Shown: positions 63,166-64,000 of the stretch, in pieces
Layout of the letters: every line of letters begins with the position of its first letter
Numbering within the stretch: the stretch's first letter is position 1
Assembly (NCBI GenBank): GCA_946811695.1
Contig: OX328125.1
Location: forward strand, 49,073,998 to 49,137,997
DNA length: 64,000 nucleotides
Direction of reading: 5' to 3'
Source: Gonocerus acuteangulatus
Lineage: Eukaryota > Arthropoda > Insecta > Hemiptera > Coreidae
Made by a program: the position numbers and the translations under genes
The notes under the pieces: model-generated
The model's database searches: none
What the model was told of the DNA's origin: nothing
What the model saw: the letters and a program-made list of their open reading frames with translations, nothing else

Positions 63166-64000
63166 TACATAGGTCTGTCGGGTGGACCTAAAGCATATTT
63201 ATGTTCCTGAATTTGAGCAGAAGGTTCTAAACGAAAATAATTTGTAAGTTTCCATGACATAGCGACGTGGTGTATTTCTATACCTATAACGTACTTCGTT
63301 AAGTTCAAGAATGCTTCTGACCCACACCGGGCAAATTTCTGCCACAAATAGCCTAGTTTAATTATACAGAAACCAACGAGATACTATTTGTTAATATGCC
63401 TTCCTAGCCTCTTTGGGATGATTTCACGTCTCCTTTTACAGAACAGCTTATCTTAGTCTTGGGAATAATTCATAAAAGAGGAAGAGATACAATGAAGGAA
63501 AAAAGAAAACCACAAACGATAAATCAATAACTAGTTGGTTTTATATTCCAAGTTTTACGTTTAAAATGGGAAACAATTTATTTTCCCAGGTATTTATATA
63601 GTACTTGCCGGCGTAAAAACAAAATAAAAAAAACCTGATAGGTTATTTATAGCTGTATACACGGAGATTGCTCGACGGTTCAGGAAGAATGAAACTAAGA
63701 CGTTGATTAACAGCCTTGAATCAGTTAACGAACCGAAAGGAACGCAAATTGTAGTTGTCAGTTTTTTTGTGGTTGTGAATATATTCATTCATAAAGTGAT
63801 GTAACGGTTTTTCAATTCTTTATTCAAGTCCGGAACAGTGTCATGAAACCAATACTTCAATCGTACATTGAAGAATAAATGGCTGAACAAAGAGTTTTGA
63901 CTAATTTGTTTTCTAAAAGTGGGGGGAGAAGGGGACGAATTGAACCAAAAAATGTTTAGAATTTTTGTCTAGTTGAATTGAAAAAAAAATAATAATTTTT
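63166..64000. other. Unassigned right edge
   Basis: AT-rich, no supported gene or element. The short frames at 63165-63347 and 63594-63788 have no recognisable motif. Confidence 0.45.

Overview
This 64-kb window is AT-rich animal DNA. Introns with GT/GC-AG borders, an intron-split glycoside hydrolase gene, tRNA- and 5S-derived SINEs, Helitrons, Tc1/mariner, hAT, Penelope and non-LTR elements leave no doubt that it is a metazoan nuclear genome. An arthropod is the best guess (inference), because the glucosidase resembles arthropod lactase-phlorizin-hydrolase/myrosinase-like GH1 proteins and the partial protein at the left edge belongs to a multi-copy uncharacterised family I associate with aphid, spider and other invertebrate genomes. 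The species cannot be named from the sequence.

Left third (1-19.3 kb). A minus-strand reading frame of at least 509 codons with no stop runs off the left edge. The only clear host gene is a family-1 beta-glucosidase on the plus strand, ten exons between 2109 and 19311, lacking only its N-terminal exon(s). The exons join in frame into about 443 residues with both catalytic glutamates. Two introns use GC-AG borders. Its introns are packed with mobile DNA: a pogo-like MITE, a small foldback, an apparently intact RNase H-bearing non-LTR retrotransposon (about 5 kb, ORF1/small middle ORF/ORF2, 3' hairpin), tRNA SINEs and a dead Tc1-like transposase.

Middle (19.3-42.4 kb). No convincing host gene. 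It holds a CATGGGCGTATATA-ended MITE family, a minisatellite rich in GCGCATGCGC, a non-autonomous Helitron, two arrays of one 121-125-bp tandem unit, several TIR elements, a nearly perfect 739-bp palindrome (353-bp arms), and a 5.1-kb composite flanked by TTA that contains a 1461-bp hAT-type foldback with exact 8-bp target duplication and about twenty CCGGAAGT octamers.

Right third (42.4-64 kb). Again repeats: further copies of the same DNA-transposon families, 5S rRNA-derived SINEs, a 5'-truncated Jockey-like LINE, a second Helitron copy interrupted by a 5'-truncated Penelope-like element that carries a GIY-YIG endonuclease (12-bp target duplication), and a 2.4-kb nested palindrome with a mariner-like foldback at its core.

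The main story is how the mobile elements relate: layered insertions that can be put in order, shared modular SINE tails, and several long inverted repeats that could fold into long double-stranded RNA if transcribed. Boundaries given for repeats without a visible target duplication are approximate, read by eye from copy-to-copy comparison.
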